Counted from the stretch's first letter, positions 33,930 through 45,927 are shown. The stretch: DNA of 64,000 nucleotides from Semisulcospira habei (GCA_036245525.1 BTPG01000004.1:160070552-160134551); one strand, 5' to 3'. Numbers and translations are program-made. The notes: generated by a model not told the origin, from the sequence alone.

Positions 33930-33993
<64 letters not shown>

Positions 33994-34710
33994 CATTAAA
34001 CAGTGGGACGGATGGGTCAGGTTTGGCGTTTGCATCATTAAAAGCCTGGACAGCAGTTGGGTAAAAACTGTTTTTAAAACGACGCGTGCATGTTCCGATC
34101 GCTCTATAACGGCACCCTGATGGCAACATCTCAAACAATTCATGGGCTGGGTGGGAAACATCTCGTAGGATGGATCTAGCCTTTTTTAGCATTCTCTCAT
34201 GGAAGAGGGACTCTAACGAGGGCAAATCAATACCTATGATTTTCGATGCAGTGTTTACTACTCTGTTTAATTTGGATCACTCTTTCTGTGTGGTACTGCC
34301 AAACCAAACGGTCATGGAGAAGGTCAAAATACTTTCAATAACTGCCCGGTAGAAGTTGGTCAAAATTTGTCTGCTGACGCCAAACATTTTAAGACGTTTG
34401 AGAAAATACAGTTGTTGCTGTGATTTTTTTCACTAAACGATCAACGTTTTTCTCCCATTTAAGATCGTTTGAGATTTGGGTGCCGAGAAACCTGAAACAA
34501 TCAACAATTTCAACATGGCTACCATGAATAGTGAGGGGAACAATGTCACTTTTGATTTTCCTGAAATCCATGACCATTTCTTTCGTTTTAGGCACATTCA
34601 GGTCAAGGTTATTGTCAGAACACCAGCCAACAAGTTCATCTACTTTCTCTCTGTATGCTGTTTCATTGTTGTTTAAAATAAAACCTTCAACACTTATATA
34701 TGGTCAGATT
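32585..34710 (-). mobile_element. Rex1/CR1-like LINE fragment, 5'-truncated
   Basis: A minus-strand LINE 3' part whose tail is the ATGATGATGATAGAAC tract at 32585-32603. Coding remains at 34389-34676 show a KTKEMVMDFRK block, FRFLGTQIS and DLKW, typical of the RT thumb region. 34010-34225 shows SHPAHELFEMLPSGCRYR and RFKNSFYPTAV, the C-terminal signature of Rex1-like LINEs. A (TA)n run of about 60 bp (33932-33991) and a CA-rich tract (33301-33358) lie in its 3' region. It separates the RT and RNase H parts of the I-type LINE. I could not define the target duplication. Confidence 0.75.
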
Positions 34711-34718
34711 AGACAGAT

Positions 34719-35399
34719 TTGAAAAAAGATGATGTGAACGTTTTAGTGAAAGAAAAATTACAGACAACATATTTTAAACATTTTAAAATTTTCACAGATG
34801 GGTCTGTCTTAGATTGTTCAGACTGTGGTGCAGGTTTTGTTATTCCAGATCTCAAAGTGAAGAAATCTTTTTATCTCGGTAAAGGATTTTCTATATTTAC
34901 GTCTGAACTGTATGCTATTCTCATGGCACTAAATTTTATTCAACTTCTACCTTATGATATATTTAACATTTTGATTTGTGTCAATTCTAAATCTGTCCTA
35001 TATAGTCTAAAAAGCTGGGATTGTAACACTAGAAAAGACTTAGTATATGAAATAAAACATATTATGAGCTGTATTATGTCCAGTGGAATAGGGATTGATT
35101 TTATTTGGATACCCTCACACTGCGGAATTTATTGGAATGAAATTTGTGACAGACAAGCAAAAAAGGGAGCTATAATTATAAATAGAGAAAACTCAGCAGT
35201 TTGTAATAATATGCAATTATCTCTACATGAAATGTACTCTGAGCTAAACAGCTTTTTTCACAAAGATGATATGAAATATACTTATCATGTTCCACCTTGT
35301 TCAAGAAAAATAGCTTCATTGATATACAAGACTAAATTCTTGGAAAACAAAATTCGCAAAAGACATCAAATGCAAGTGCTTAAGCCCCATCGCTGTTAA
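34719..35399 (+). pseudogene. I-type LINE, RNase H domain
   Basis: 226 open codons with FTDGSVLD (first Asp), FTSELYAILMAL (Glu) and IWIPSHCGIYWNEICDRQAK (C-terminal His and Asp). At the third acidic position, where I expect DS, the sequence reads VNSKSVLYSL, an Asp-to-Asn change in a catalytic carboxylate. This domain removes the RNA strand during retrotransposition and is typical of the I clade. The start is cut off by the Rex1-like insertion. Confidence 0.85.
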
Positions 35400-35525
35400 A
35401 CATATAATCTATGAGTGTCCTATTACAATGAATCTGTTGACAAAAAAATAACATAACAGTTGATCACTTAGCAGAAAATATGTATGACATCTTACATTGA
35501 AATATTGCAATTACAATAGTTAATA

Positions 35526-37324
35526 TCATAATTCATAGTCCGGTGGGTAAACTATTATAATAAGTAATTTGTGTGTGTGTGGTTGGATGTTAATTATTGC
35601 TATTCTTTGATATTCACAAGTTGTGTATTTGGTTGTTGATGTTTTTGTTGAATGTTTTGTTTTTGTTTGGTCTAATATCACCAATGTGTGAAAAGACTTT
35701 AAATGAAATCCTGATCCTGACAAAACAAGTAAAAACAAACCATTCACTGTGACGATTTCTGCAAACCAGCCATTCCCATGGATAGATTAGGTGTAGTACT
35801 TTATTTGGACAGTTTTAGTTAGTTTTAGTTAGAAAACCAGTTTTATTGGTGTTAAAACACCTGCAAATATACATGACAGGACGTTACATGTCTGGTCATT
35901 GAGTACGAGATCAGGGAAAAAATCCCATTGGTAAACAAGTGAACCTATGGGAGTTTCAAGCCTATGTCTGTACTGATATTTTAAAATGACATCAGTGCAG
36001 GTGAACGTTTTGCGTCTTGAAGACACAAACTTAGTTTCATAGGCTTTTATTTTTCAAAGAAAATGTCCAGTCATTTTTCACATCCAGGAACATGCTTGAA
36101 TTAACACCACAAAATGCAACTGACCGGGAAGTTCCAATTCTAATTTTGTACATACTGATGACCTGTATGCAGATTACCTTTACTTTTCACTGCAAATGGC
36201 AAAGACAAGGCATGGCAAGCAATTTTGCTATTTTGGTCATCATCATTTTATGCTTCATGTCCATACATTTTTTGTAACAGCTGCACGCATTCTCGCCGAT
36301 TTTTTAAAAAAGAAATCTTGCTGACCTTCATGAAGAGATTGATGTAGAAGTTTTCTAAGGCATTGCACAATGTGACGGTCATGTTTGCTTAGCAAGGAAC
36401 CAGTTCTGAGAGCAGTGTTGTGTGGAATCGAAAGGGAAAGTTGCGAATGACAGGAAACGCTCCTTATGACAGAATAACATCCAAACTCTTTCTGTGCGTT
36501 TACTGGAAATTTGACAGTAATGGGACACACAGTTATGCTGATGAGCTTGTCAACTCCTCTATTGATCTAGACATTGGTGTCATGTATCTATTGATAGCTT
36601 TAATTTCTGACAGTGGGTTTCTGACACTCAGATTTCCGTATTATGTGGATGTGATAAACACACGAAAATCTGTTTTTAAGGTGAAAAGTATAAAATTTCT
36701 TGATTTATTTTCATTTTCTTTGTGCATCTACAATAAATGACAATTTTACTAAGCACACGTTCTATTTTCTTATTGCTGTGGTGATCTTGCTTAATGTGAC
36801 GTAAAGAAATCGGAGGCTGAATGCTTGGAAGTTGCTGATGACACGACATTTCTTTCAAAATACATCTAAGTAAACGTGTGTACAATTATCTGGTATTATT
36901 TTAAAGTGCCCCTCCACCCCAATTTTGATACTTTAACAGTCGATAATATGACCAAAACAGAGTTCAATGGTTTATATAAGTGTTGAGATCACATTGAGAT
37001 CAATGCATTTTTCTCTGCATGATATATTATTTTTCAGACTACATAAAGCAGAAACAGATGTATTATAGTATAGCACACTGTGCGCCATAAAAAAAAACAA
37101 GACAAAGATTTGCTAGTCGATATTTTGCACATGGCTCGACATTTTGAAAATCTGATTTCGTCACAGCGAAGTATTTTAGTCCTCTTTATGGCACTCTCAA
37201 CTGCATTTTTGTCCATTCTGCAGCCTTTACATTATGACCCGTTAAAGCTACCTACCCCCCAAATTAAAAATTGCAAGACAGACATTTCTATGAGTGCTGT
37301 ATTATTTTAGCACACATCTCATGT
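35526..37324. other. Intergenic, nothing recognised
   Basis: AT-rich sequence. The longest open frames (for example 36420-36740, plus) have no motif, homology or splice support that I can see. Confidence 0.5.
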
Positions 37325-37578
37325 TTGGCCAGACACACTAAAGAGTGGATAACACCATTTTAAACTGCATTCATTTTTCTTGAAAACCTGAAGATGGGGA
37401 GTCATTTCAGCAGAAAACTTTTGTTGTGTGGCCTTTTCCACACATTCACCCTTGAAAACATCAGACATGAAAGATTCAGCTGTGAATGCTTTGCATCTGA
37501 GAACACCAAGCCTAATTTTTTCTGCACTTTTAGTCAAAAGAATCATTTTCCTTTCGACTGCAACAAGAAAGGTGGATT

Positions 37579-38153
37579 ACTTATGCCTGTCACCCCTACC
37601 CGGGTATAGGCCATCGACGAGAGACCTCCAGCAACTCCTGTCCTGTGCTTCTTCTTCGATTCTACTCCAGGTGGTTCCCAGTCTCTCGATGTCTGCTTGG
37701 AGGTCTCGACGCCAGGAGTTTCTCGGCCTACCTCTTTTCCTCTTTCCCTGGGGGTTCCATGACAATGCCTGCCTAGTGATACTGGAAGCTGGCTTTCTCA
37801 GACTGTGACCGATCCATCCCCATCTTCTTCGCCCAATTTCATTCTCTGCTGTTATCTGCTCTGTTCTCTCCCAGAGTCTGACGTTGCTGATCTCTGGCCA
37901 GTGGATTTTCAAAATTCTTCTAAGGCAACTGTTCATGAAGGTCTGTACTCTGTTGACTGTGGTTTTTGTCAATCTCCAAGTCTCTGCTCCAGATAAGAGA
38001 ACTGCTTTTACATTGGAGTTGAAAATCCGGACTTTGGTGTGTTGTGACAGCTCTCTGGAGCTCCACACTTTTTTCAACTGGAGAAAGGCTGCTCTGGCTT
38101 TACCAATTCGTGCTCTGACATCTGCATCAGTGCCGCCTTTTTTGTCTATGATG
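37579..38153 (-). mobile_element. RTE-type LINE, copy 3, 5'-truncated
   Basis: Duplication CAAGAAAGGTGGATT at 37564-37578 and 38154-38168. Covers the last 165 codons or so of ORF2 ([11 protein letters not shown]… to GLYPGRGDR) and the 3' end. One in-frame codon is missing relative to copy 2 (WPEISN for WPEKISN), and there is a 3-bp-type loss near 37893. Confidence 0.93.
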
Positions 38154-39099
38154 CAAGAAAGGTGGATTCCGTGTTAAAAATGGGGATGTCATTGTCACAG
38201 TTATGCACTTACCTTCTAAACGTAAAATTGCCTTGATTACTCGCTGGTGGTCGGTTTACGTCGGTACGTATGTGCTTGCATGCGTACGTTTGTTTTCTGT
38301 ATGTTTGTTTCTTTGTTTTGTCTGTATTCTCATAATTTGACAATGTGAATTGTGTGTGTGTGTGTGTGGGGGGGGGGGGGCAGGGTTTGTTTTTTTTGTG
38401 TGCTGGTTCACGATTGAATACATGTGCATTTTAAGGTAGTCTGTTTACATCAGTGCGCGTGTGCTTGCACGCGTATGTCTTCATTTGTTTTCTGTTGTGT
38501 ATGTGTTTGTTTTATTCTGTATTCTAATGTGATAATGTAAATGTGTGTGTGTGGTGAGGGGGTGGGGGAAGGGTGTGTGTGTGTGTGTGTGTGAGGGGTG
38601 GGGGGGTACCTAGTCTTTCAGTTTTGTGTGTGTGGGTGTTTGTGTGTGTGTGTGTGTTTGTTTCTTTGTTGTTGATGCTCTTGTCTTTTGACATCAGTGC
38701 ACTGTATGAAATCTTTGTTCAAGCTATGATTTTGCAGCTGTTGTTTTTTGCATTAGTAAACACCGTTCACAGTAAAAAGTTGTGCATTTCATTTATTTGA
38801 CGTTTCTGGTGTTTGGGGCCAAAATTTGCTTACAAACAAAAACAAACAATCCGTTTTTGTTTACAAAAGCTAATCCTTAAAATACACATGTATTGAATCA
38901 TGAACACACACACATTCAAATTGTCACATTATGAGAATACAAACAAAACAAAGAAACAACAGAAAACGAACAAACACATATGCATGCAAGCATACACACA
39001 CACTGACATAAACAGAGCACCAGCAAGTAATCAAGGCAATCAATTTTACATTTGGAGGGAAGGCACATACCTGTGACGACATCCCCATTTTTCATTCAA

Positions 39100-39482
39100 T
39101 TGATTGTACATTGCTTAACGTCCCGACAGCAACAAGGCTTTCTCAGGACGTGCCTGCACTGCTTGTGAAAAAAAAACAAAACAACAGAACATTGAATGTA
39201 TGTCGCCAGCCGGTCAAATACGTTAAATAAACCTAACACATGGGGCCTAAATAAAGCTAAGACCATTTAGCAACACACATCCAATATCAAGAGCTACAGG
39301 CAGTGCAGACAGTAGGGAGAGTTTTAAAAAGGCAAATACAGGTGAACGGACCAAGGGTAGACAGAAACACATGCCCCAGAATAGAGAGAAAAACTCACCC
39401 TGTGGGGCTGACCAGGGTGACCCTGGGAACTAAAAAGTACCTAACCCCACCCAAGTCCCCCAGGGCAGACCCGGGTGGGGGA
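39100..39482 (-). mobile_element. SINE-like element, copy 7
   Basis: Duplication ATTTTTCATTCAA at 39087-39099 and 39483-39495, in the right arm of the fold-back element. Confidence 0.93.
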
Positions 39483-39750
39483 ATTTTTCATTCAAAATAC
39501 TCCTTTCTTGTTGCAGCTGAATTGAAATAGAAAATGATTCTTCTGCTACAAGTGCTGAGAAAATTAGGCTGAGTGCCATCAGATGCAAGGCATTCGCGGC
39601 TGAATCTTACATGTCCGATGTTTTCAAGGGTGAATGTGTGGAAAAGGCCACACAAACGTTTTCTGCTCAAATGACTCCCCATCTTCAGGTTTTAAAGAAA
39701 AATAAAAAAAGTTTAAATGGTGTTATCCACTTTTTAGAATGTCTGGCCAA

Positions 39751-40339
39751 AACAGTTACTGTCCATGTTCCTCCTCATCTTCGATCTTTTTTTCAGAAAA
39801 AATCAAGCAGCATAGAATGACTGCATTTGTCACCATGTTGCATACTATCTGATTACATCACCTTGCCTAAGACAATGACGTAGTGGCGGGGATTTCTGCG
39901 CAACCTTCCCATCATGCCGGCCTGGTTTTTGTTCTTTGAAGTCTGCGTACTTGTATTTTTACGTCACTATGGAACCTTCAAGCTAGGGCGGTCGAACATT
40001 ACCTGTCGTCTAAAGTTACAACATAATTTACTACATGTGCGGCCGATGTTTTGCACACTTATAATAATAGACTTTTGGTACAGCATACAACAGGGACATA
40101 AAATCGTTTTTCAGGTCGGAAATTTGATTATGATTGTAAAAAAGAAGTGTTTTAACGCAGAAAATGACCTTTTAAAACTGACGACTTTGCTTATAACAAG
40201 GTCAGATATAACAAAAGTCAGATAGTGCAACACTTCTTCAGAGGTTCAGAACAGCACATTTTCTATATCAAACTCTTTCAAAATTTTGCATTGCCAAACA
40301 GCCATTACACTCGTGTGGGTGTGTGTGCATGCGAGCACG
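39751..40339. other. Intergenic, nothing recognised
   Basis: No supported gene. The short open frame at 39914-40225 has no recognisable feature. Confidence 0.5.
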
Positions 40340-40690
40340 AGAAAGAGAGAACAAGATGGGATGAACCATAACCCACAAAGTCCCTTCTATATAAGAGCTG
40401 TCTTTACTGTCAAGTGTCTACCTTTTGTATTTGACCTGATTCTGATGTTGAAATATCTCCTACTGAAGAAGTCTCGCAGATCTGCCAATGCGCCAGTGAG
40501 CTCTATAAGCGGCGCAGGACATACGCGTCATTGGTTTGTCAAACATAATTTGTCATGACGTAAGTTTTAGTTTTTAATGTAATTTTATATTTTATGTGAT
40601 ACGAGTTTCACTTTCGCTTCATAGGCTTGAGAAAATGGTGACAAAACTAAAATTTCATGGTACAATTTCAGTCTTGCTATAATTTGTGTT
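40340..40690. repeat. Dispersed repeat, second copy of 14110-14461
   Basis: Shares long stretches with 14110-14461, for example 'cttgagaaaatgg' followed by 'tacaatttcagtcttgctat'. Non-coding. Confidence 0.65.
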
Positions 40691-40699
40691 TGCTAAACA

Positions 40700-41363
40700 C
40701 ACCAATTTCAGTGACCTCTCACAAAGGTCAAGGTTACAGGGGATCAGGAAATATATCAAAAATATATATTTTGACATAATTTATTTTTTCGCAAATACTA
40801 TTCACAACTTTGAACACAAACTTAGTGCAAAGATACCTGATGGTAAGACCTTTCTATGCATACTAATTTGGTTGATCCTTTGGAAAGGTCAAGGGTCACA
40901 AGAGCTCAGGAAACAGGTAAAAAATGCAGGGGTGGGATTCTAGTAACAAAAAAAAAAAGAGGAAAATCGATGCTCCACCTTCCCCGCAAAAAATTATGAA
41001 ATTCGGCAATAAAATGTATGTAATATAAAACAGAATGAGAGCAAAATGTAACACTTAAAACAAAGTTACAATACAAACAAGAAATATAAAAAAATGTAAT
41101 GTGCTTACCAGATCATGCATGGTCAGATGCACACTAAACAGCACTCTGTCTTTGAACAATATCTTTTCTCACCCCCATTTTCTACTGCGACCTATAGCTA
41201 CCTGAAGTATCGGGCGATAGAGAACCAAACTACATACAAATCTCTTCCATTTGAGAATTTTTAGACATTTAAGAAGAAAATTTTTGTTTAGTGTTTTTTT
41301 GGTTTGTTTTTAGACGCGGAAAATAAATCTGCTTCAGCGGAATTGTGAAAGAGTGTCTGCGGA

Positions 41364-41410
<47 letters not shown>

Positions 41411-42290
41411 CGTTATTATATAGGCACTTTTTATCAATTTGGGGCGAATCGACTCAAAGCGCCGCGAACTGAAACCCAACACGCACACTCACGTAACAGA
41501 CACGGATTTACGCCATTTATGACAAACACAGTACAAGACAGACGAAGGGCCAGTTCAGCTACTGAAGTTACAGAGATTTTTGATCGCTTGTATTTGAAAT
41601 TTGTAAAGTGGCCTGAAACCGGTACCATAGTGTGGAGGGTGGGTGGGGGGTGGAAGAACCGGAGTACCCAGAGAAAGAACCCCCGACGGAAATCAGCAAA
41701 AACGCTGAAAAATCCCACCCCTGAAAATATGGTAAGACCTATCTATGCATACTAATTTGGATGACCCCTCAGAAAGGTCAAGGGTCACAAGAGCTCAGGA
41801 TATAGGTAAAAAATAGCCATATTTTGACAAGAAATGTTTTTTCTCAATTACTATTCAAGGGTCACAACATTTCTTGTCAAAATATGGCTATTTTTTACCT
41901 ATTTTCTGAGCTCTTGTGACCCTTGACCTTTCCGAGGAGTCATCTAAATTAGTATGCATAGATAGATCTTACCATCAGGTACCTCTATAGCAAGTTTGGG
42001 TTTGGAGTTGTCAATAGTATTTGATAAAAACATTTCTTGTCAAAATATGGCTATTTTTTATACCTATTTCCTGAACCCTTGTGAACCTTGACCTGAAGTT
42101 GGTATGTTTAGAAAGGTCTTTCCACAAAGTATCCTTGGGCCAAGTTTGAAGACTGTATCTTGAATAGTCTCCAAGAAAACACCAATGTTAAAGTTTACCA
42201 CGGACAAACGACTGATGACAGATGAAGGACAGACGACCACTGGCTCAGAACACAGGCTCACTTCGCTTCGCACATGAGCCAAAAATGACG
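40700..42290. repeat. Dispersed GACCTTGACCTT-rich repeats, palindromic block and (AAT)n
   Basis: Units of the same family as at 4560 lie at 40700-40920 and 41720-42290. 41720-41975 folds back on itself around 41850, the two halves being inverted units. An (AAT)n microsatellite of about 42 bp lies at 41367-41408. No gene is supported in the unique sequence between them (40930-41715). Confidence 0.65.
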
Positions 42291-42483
42291 TCAACTAAAA
42301 ACGGATCAGAGAAAGACAGAGAGAATGTGATCGCAAGCTAGAATGAGAGTGTGTGTAAACGCGTGTGTGCACAGGCAATCGTATATGTGAGGAAAGAAGG
42401 AAAGAGAGAGAGGTATGGAGAGAAAGAGAGAGGGAGAAGAGAAGAAAGAACGGGAATTACCCTTGGGCATGAAGTAGGCCGAG

Positions 42484-43631
42484 TGTCTAATACACAAAGC
42501 CTGCTAAACACCAACCCGAAGGCAAACTTTATATCACCATCAAGTTGAGGACTCCTCGCGCTGGGACCATATGGCGTTGAGGCGCGTCCCCTGGGTGGTG
42601 GATAGGGGGTCCCTCGTGAGAGGGGTGCACCGAATGAAATAAGGTGCCGTGAACCAACATGGTCTAAGGGAAGGTGACCCCAACAGAAAACCCCTGGTCC
42701 CTAGTAAGGGGGTTGGGCGTGGGGGTAGCTTCCCCACCCTGCAAAAAAGGAAATAGCTACAAAAACGCCGACGAAACGACTAACAGTAATTCCTTTCCTG
42801 GAGGAGGAAGGTTCTTCTACCAGAAGACTTATGACGTCCTGTGGTGAAAGCCGGAAGTCTTCGGAAGCCACAGGACCGAGCCGCCTCTCTCTATCCAGGG
42901 ATACAACCATGGGCACATGGAAGATCATGTACCAGAGCGGCAAGGCCGCCCAGATAGCAGTGGAAATGCAAAAGTACAACCTTTCCCTGCTAGGTATCAC
43001 TAGGCAGGCATTGTCATGGAACCCCCAGGGAAAGAGGAAAAGAGGTAGGCCGAGAAACTCCTGGCGTTGAGACCTCCAAGCAGACATCAAGAAACTGGGA
43101 ACCACCTGGAGTAGAATCGAAAGAGAAGCACAGGACATGAGTTTTGCTGGAGGCCTCTCGTCGACGGCCTATACCCGGGTAGGGGTGACAGGCGTAAGTA
43201 AGTAAGTAAGTTGAGGACTACCCAGGGTTCGCACTAGTATTTTTCAAAACCAGTCACCCCATCTTCCACCATTCCTGTTTCTTTTCCAGTTCAGAACAAA
43301 ACCGGTCCCCAGGAAATGCTCTCCAGCAGACAAGGATTTTTTTCACCGGCAGAATTCTAACCTGTCCAGCCAAAATAAAACCAGTCCCTGAACCGGCACC
43401 TTAACAAATTTCTGGTATTCTGTTTCACAAATGATAAAATACTGGTAAATACTGGTTATTGCTATCTCCAGGAAAAATAGGAGGGCCATGGGAGAAAAAA
43501 AAACAACGCATTTACCACTGTACACAACACATAATAAATCATTGAAACAAAGTAAATTTTCAGTAGTCTCAACTTGAAGGTGATAAAAAGTTTGTCTTCG
43601 GGTTGGTGTTCAGCAGGTTTTGTGTATTAGA
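42484..43631. repeat. Inverted repeat with 68-bp arms around an RTE insertion
   Basis: 42484-42553 is inverted at 43566-43631 (wording 'taatacacaaagcctgctaa' and 'ggttggtgttcagcaggtt'). The arms probably end a non-autonomous DNA element. Its interior (43220-43560) holds 'aaaaccagtccc'/'aaaaccggtcccc' repeats and no ORF. The RTE copy at 42554-43207 is a later insertion at the inner edge of the left arm. Confidence 0.7.
42554..43207 (+). mobile_element. RTE-type LINE, copy 4, internally deleted
   Basis: Duplication AAGTTGAGGACT at 42542-42553 and 43208-43219, overlapping the GTAA tail. The complete 5' region and the first endonuclease codons are fused to the last 200 bp or so of the element at 42993-43000, across the shared bases TATCA. 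About 2.6 kb of coding sequence is missing. Both ends needed for retrotransposition are kept, so this could have moved in trans as a short non-autonomous form. Confidence 0.93.
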
Positions 43632-44007
43632 CAATCAGCCTATACTAATGGTCAAAACTTAAGGGCCACCCCACTTTTTTGTGTCATTGTTTATCGTCTC
43701 AAGTACGCTAATAAAATACAATGTTCTTTCGATCCAAATGGGTTAAACGTTGACGGTAGACAGTCCACTGTACAGGGAACAATAGACAACAATTCATCAA
43801 TTTCCACAAACGTGTCAAATGCACGTGAAACATCGTCAGTTTTGGGGAAAAGCTGTGCGATATTGGCAAGCGTACCAAAGGCAGGCAGGTGGAAAAACTC
43901 GGTAAAGTCGTGATGCACGTGCTCAAGGGGTGAGTCGTGAAGACTGAGCACTTCTGTTGTGCTACAAATACTGGTACAGTAGGGGCATAATTGTCACTTT
44001 CCTAACC

Positions 44008-44911
44008 ATGCCACCACGACGAAGCCTACCGCCAGTAGATCAAGGGCGCGAGCTAGCATGGCTGCAGGATGGAATTTCCGGACGAGAAGTTGGGAGACGT
44101 CTTGGGGTGATCCAGAGGCTGCTGGCACGATTCCAAGAAACTGGAAGGGCAAAATGACGACCCTGCTCAGGACACCAGCGCTGCACCAGCAGAAGGGAGG
44201 ACAGATACATCTGTGTGGCGGCTCTGCACGACCGAACTGTCATGTCAACCACTCTGCAACATCAACTGATGCAAGCTGCAAACATTAACGTCAGCAGAAG
44301 CACAGTTTGCCGACATCTGCGTGATGGCTTCAAGCAAAGCAGCAGTGAAAATACCCTTCACTCCAGCTCATCGCAGAGCCTGGGTTGCCTGGTGTCATCA
44401 ATATGCGAGGTGGAACAGACTCCAGTGGACTCAGGTTCTGTTTACTGATGAGTCACAGTTCACCGTGTCCTTCAACGACAGCAGGGTGAGGGTCTGGAGA
44501 CGCCAGGGAGAGAGATTCATGGATGGATGCGTCCAAGAGGTGGATCGCTATGGAGCAGGCTCAGTCATGGTCTGACTGGACTGCGCTATCGGGACGAGAT
44601 TGTGCAGCCCCTCATCCAGCCAGCTCTCCAAGATATGGGCGACAATGCTGTTCTGCAGGACGACAACGCTCAACCTCATCGCGTCCGTGTGGTGGATGAG
44701 TACCTTGAGGATGGAGTGGCCAGCTCGTTCACCTGATCTGGCTCCCATCAAGCACCTCTGGGACGTGCTGGGGCAATGTGTAGTCAGCAACCACCCCCCA
44801 CCTCAAGGTGTCCTCCAGCTGACTCAGTTCCTGCATCAAGAGAGGGAAGCGGTGAATGCTTGGCTGCAAACGGTGGGTACACTCGCTACTGACTGGACCA
44901 GTCTTGTGTGA
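44008..44911 (+). pseudogene. Tc1-like transposase, frameshifted, catalytic Glu replaced
   Basis: Starts MPPRRSLPPVDQGREL with a helix-turn-helix-like segment. Later blocks in shifting frames are FTDESQF (first Asp, about 44440), QDDNAQPH (second Asp, about 44660) and ARSPDLAPIKHLWD (about 44735). In Tc1 transposases the last block normally has Glu before HLWD as the third catalytic residue; here it is Lys. There are at least three frame changes. The enzyme would cut and paste at TA sites, but this copy is dead. Terminal repeats were not resolved. Confidence 0.85.
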
Positions 44912-45006
44912 CTTTTCAAATTAGGGGTGGGTGAACATTCTAATGTATTGCTGTGATTGACTCAAAACTTAAATGAAATTGTTACTGAATAAATTAGCAA
45001 AGTACT

Positions 45007-45927
45007 GACTCCAAGCTACTTACGCCTGTCACCCCTTCCAGGGTATAGGCCGTTGACGAGAGACCTCCAGTGACTCCTGTCCTGTGCTTCTCCTTTGAAT
45101 TTACTCCAGGTGATGTCTGCTTGGAGGTCTCGACGCCAGGTGTTTCTCGGCCTGCCTCTTTTCCTCTTTCCCTGGGAGTTCCATGACAATGCCTGCCTAG
45201 TGATACTGGAAACTGGCTTTCTCAGACTGTGACCAATCCATCCCCATTTTCTTCGCCCAATTTCATTCTCTGCTGTTATCTGCTCTGTTCTCTCCCAGAG
45301 TCTGACGTTGCTAAACTTCTCAGGCCAGTGGATTTTCAAGATTCTTCTAAGGGAACTGTTTATGAAGATCTGTACTCTGTTGACTGTGGTTTTTGTCAAC
45401 CTCCAAGTCTCTGCTCCATATAGGAGAACTGCTTTTACGTTTGAGTTGAAAATCCGGACTTTGGTGTGTTGTGACAGCTCTCTGGAACTCCACACTTTTT
45501 TCAACTGGAGTTAGGCTGCTCTTGCTTTATATTCGTGCTCTGACATCCGCATCAGTGCCGCCTTTTTTGTCTATGATGCTCCCGAGATAGGTGAAGGACT
45601 CCACCTCCTCCAACAGGGTGCCAGCAAACAAGACTGGTTCTTCCCTGGTTGCGTTCAGCCTCATTGTCTTTGTTTTCTGTTTGTGGATGGTGAGGCCCAC
45701 TTGGGATGAGATGTCAGCAAGCCTCGTGGTCTTTTCCTGCATTTGTTGATGAGTGTGGGACAGTAAAGCTAAGTCGTCTGCAAAATCGAGGTCGTCAAGC
45801 TGTGTCCACAGTATTCCACTTCTTAGTGGGCGCGTAACACTGGATGATGTTGAGCTTAATCTTTTTCCTGGTTTCAAAGGCTGCTGTGATAATTCTTGGC
45901 CAAAGAGTTTCCCAACCCATCAGCGCA
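45007..45927 (-). mobile_element. RTE-type LINE, copy 5, internally deleted
   Basis: Minus-strand copy keeping the 3' end, the C-terminal part of ORF2 (45016-45504) and the [10 protein letters not shown] region (45527-45825). Near 45826 it jumps to endonuclease sequence, so the intervening RT region is gone. Point changes and a frameshift near 45510 make it inactive. Its right edge abuts the MITE at 45928. I found no target duplication. Confidence 0.88.

Larger units (their letters stand above)
23700..35525 (+). mobile_element. I-type LINE (ORF1-like region, endonuclease, RT, RNase H) with nested insertions
   Basis: Plus-strand pieces appear in canonical order: a coiled-coil/esterase-like ORF1 (23768-24938), an APE endonuclease (28992-29660), RT (30122-32040) and RNase H (34719-35399). 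The gaps between them are later insertions: an RTE LINE (25250-28941), SINE-like copies (31190-31581 and 32041-32425) and a Rex1-like LINE (about 32585-34710). Presence of RNase H places it in the I group. That the ORF1 region belongs to the same element is an inference from order and orientation. Confidence 0.7.
37325..39750. mobile_element. Long fold-back element with arms of about 1 kb
   Basis: The ends are TTGGCCAGAC (37325) and, inverted, GTCTGGCCAA (39741-39750). The arms run to about 38430 and from about 38860 and share 'acctgaagatggggagtcat', 'gccttttccacacattcac' and 'aaaatggggatgtc' wording. Each arm carries its own insertion: a truncated RTE on the left (37579-38153) and a SINE-like copy on the right (39100-39482). 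The centre (38340-38660) is GT-rich with a tandem partial duplication. No transposase is present. Confidence 0.8.

Noticed and set aside
33932..33991. Ile/Tyr repeat peptide in a Rex1-like frame
   Set aside because: Encoded by a (TA)n microsatellite, not a real protein segment.
36420..36740. 106-codon frame in an AT-rich interval
   Set aside because: Length is within chance expectation and no motif or neighbour supports it.
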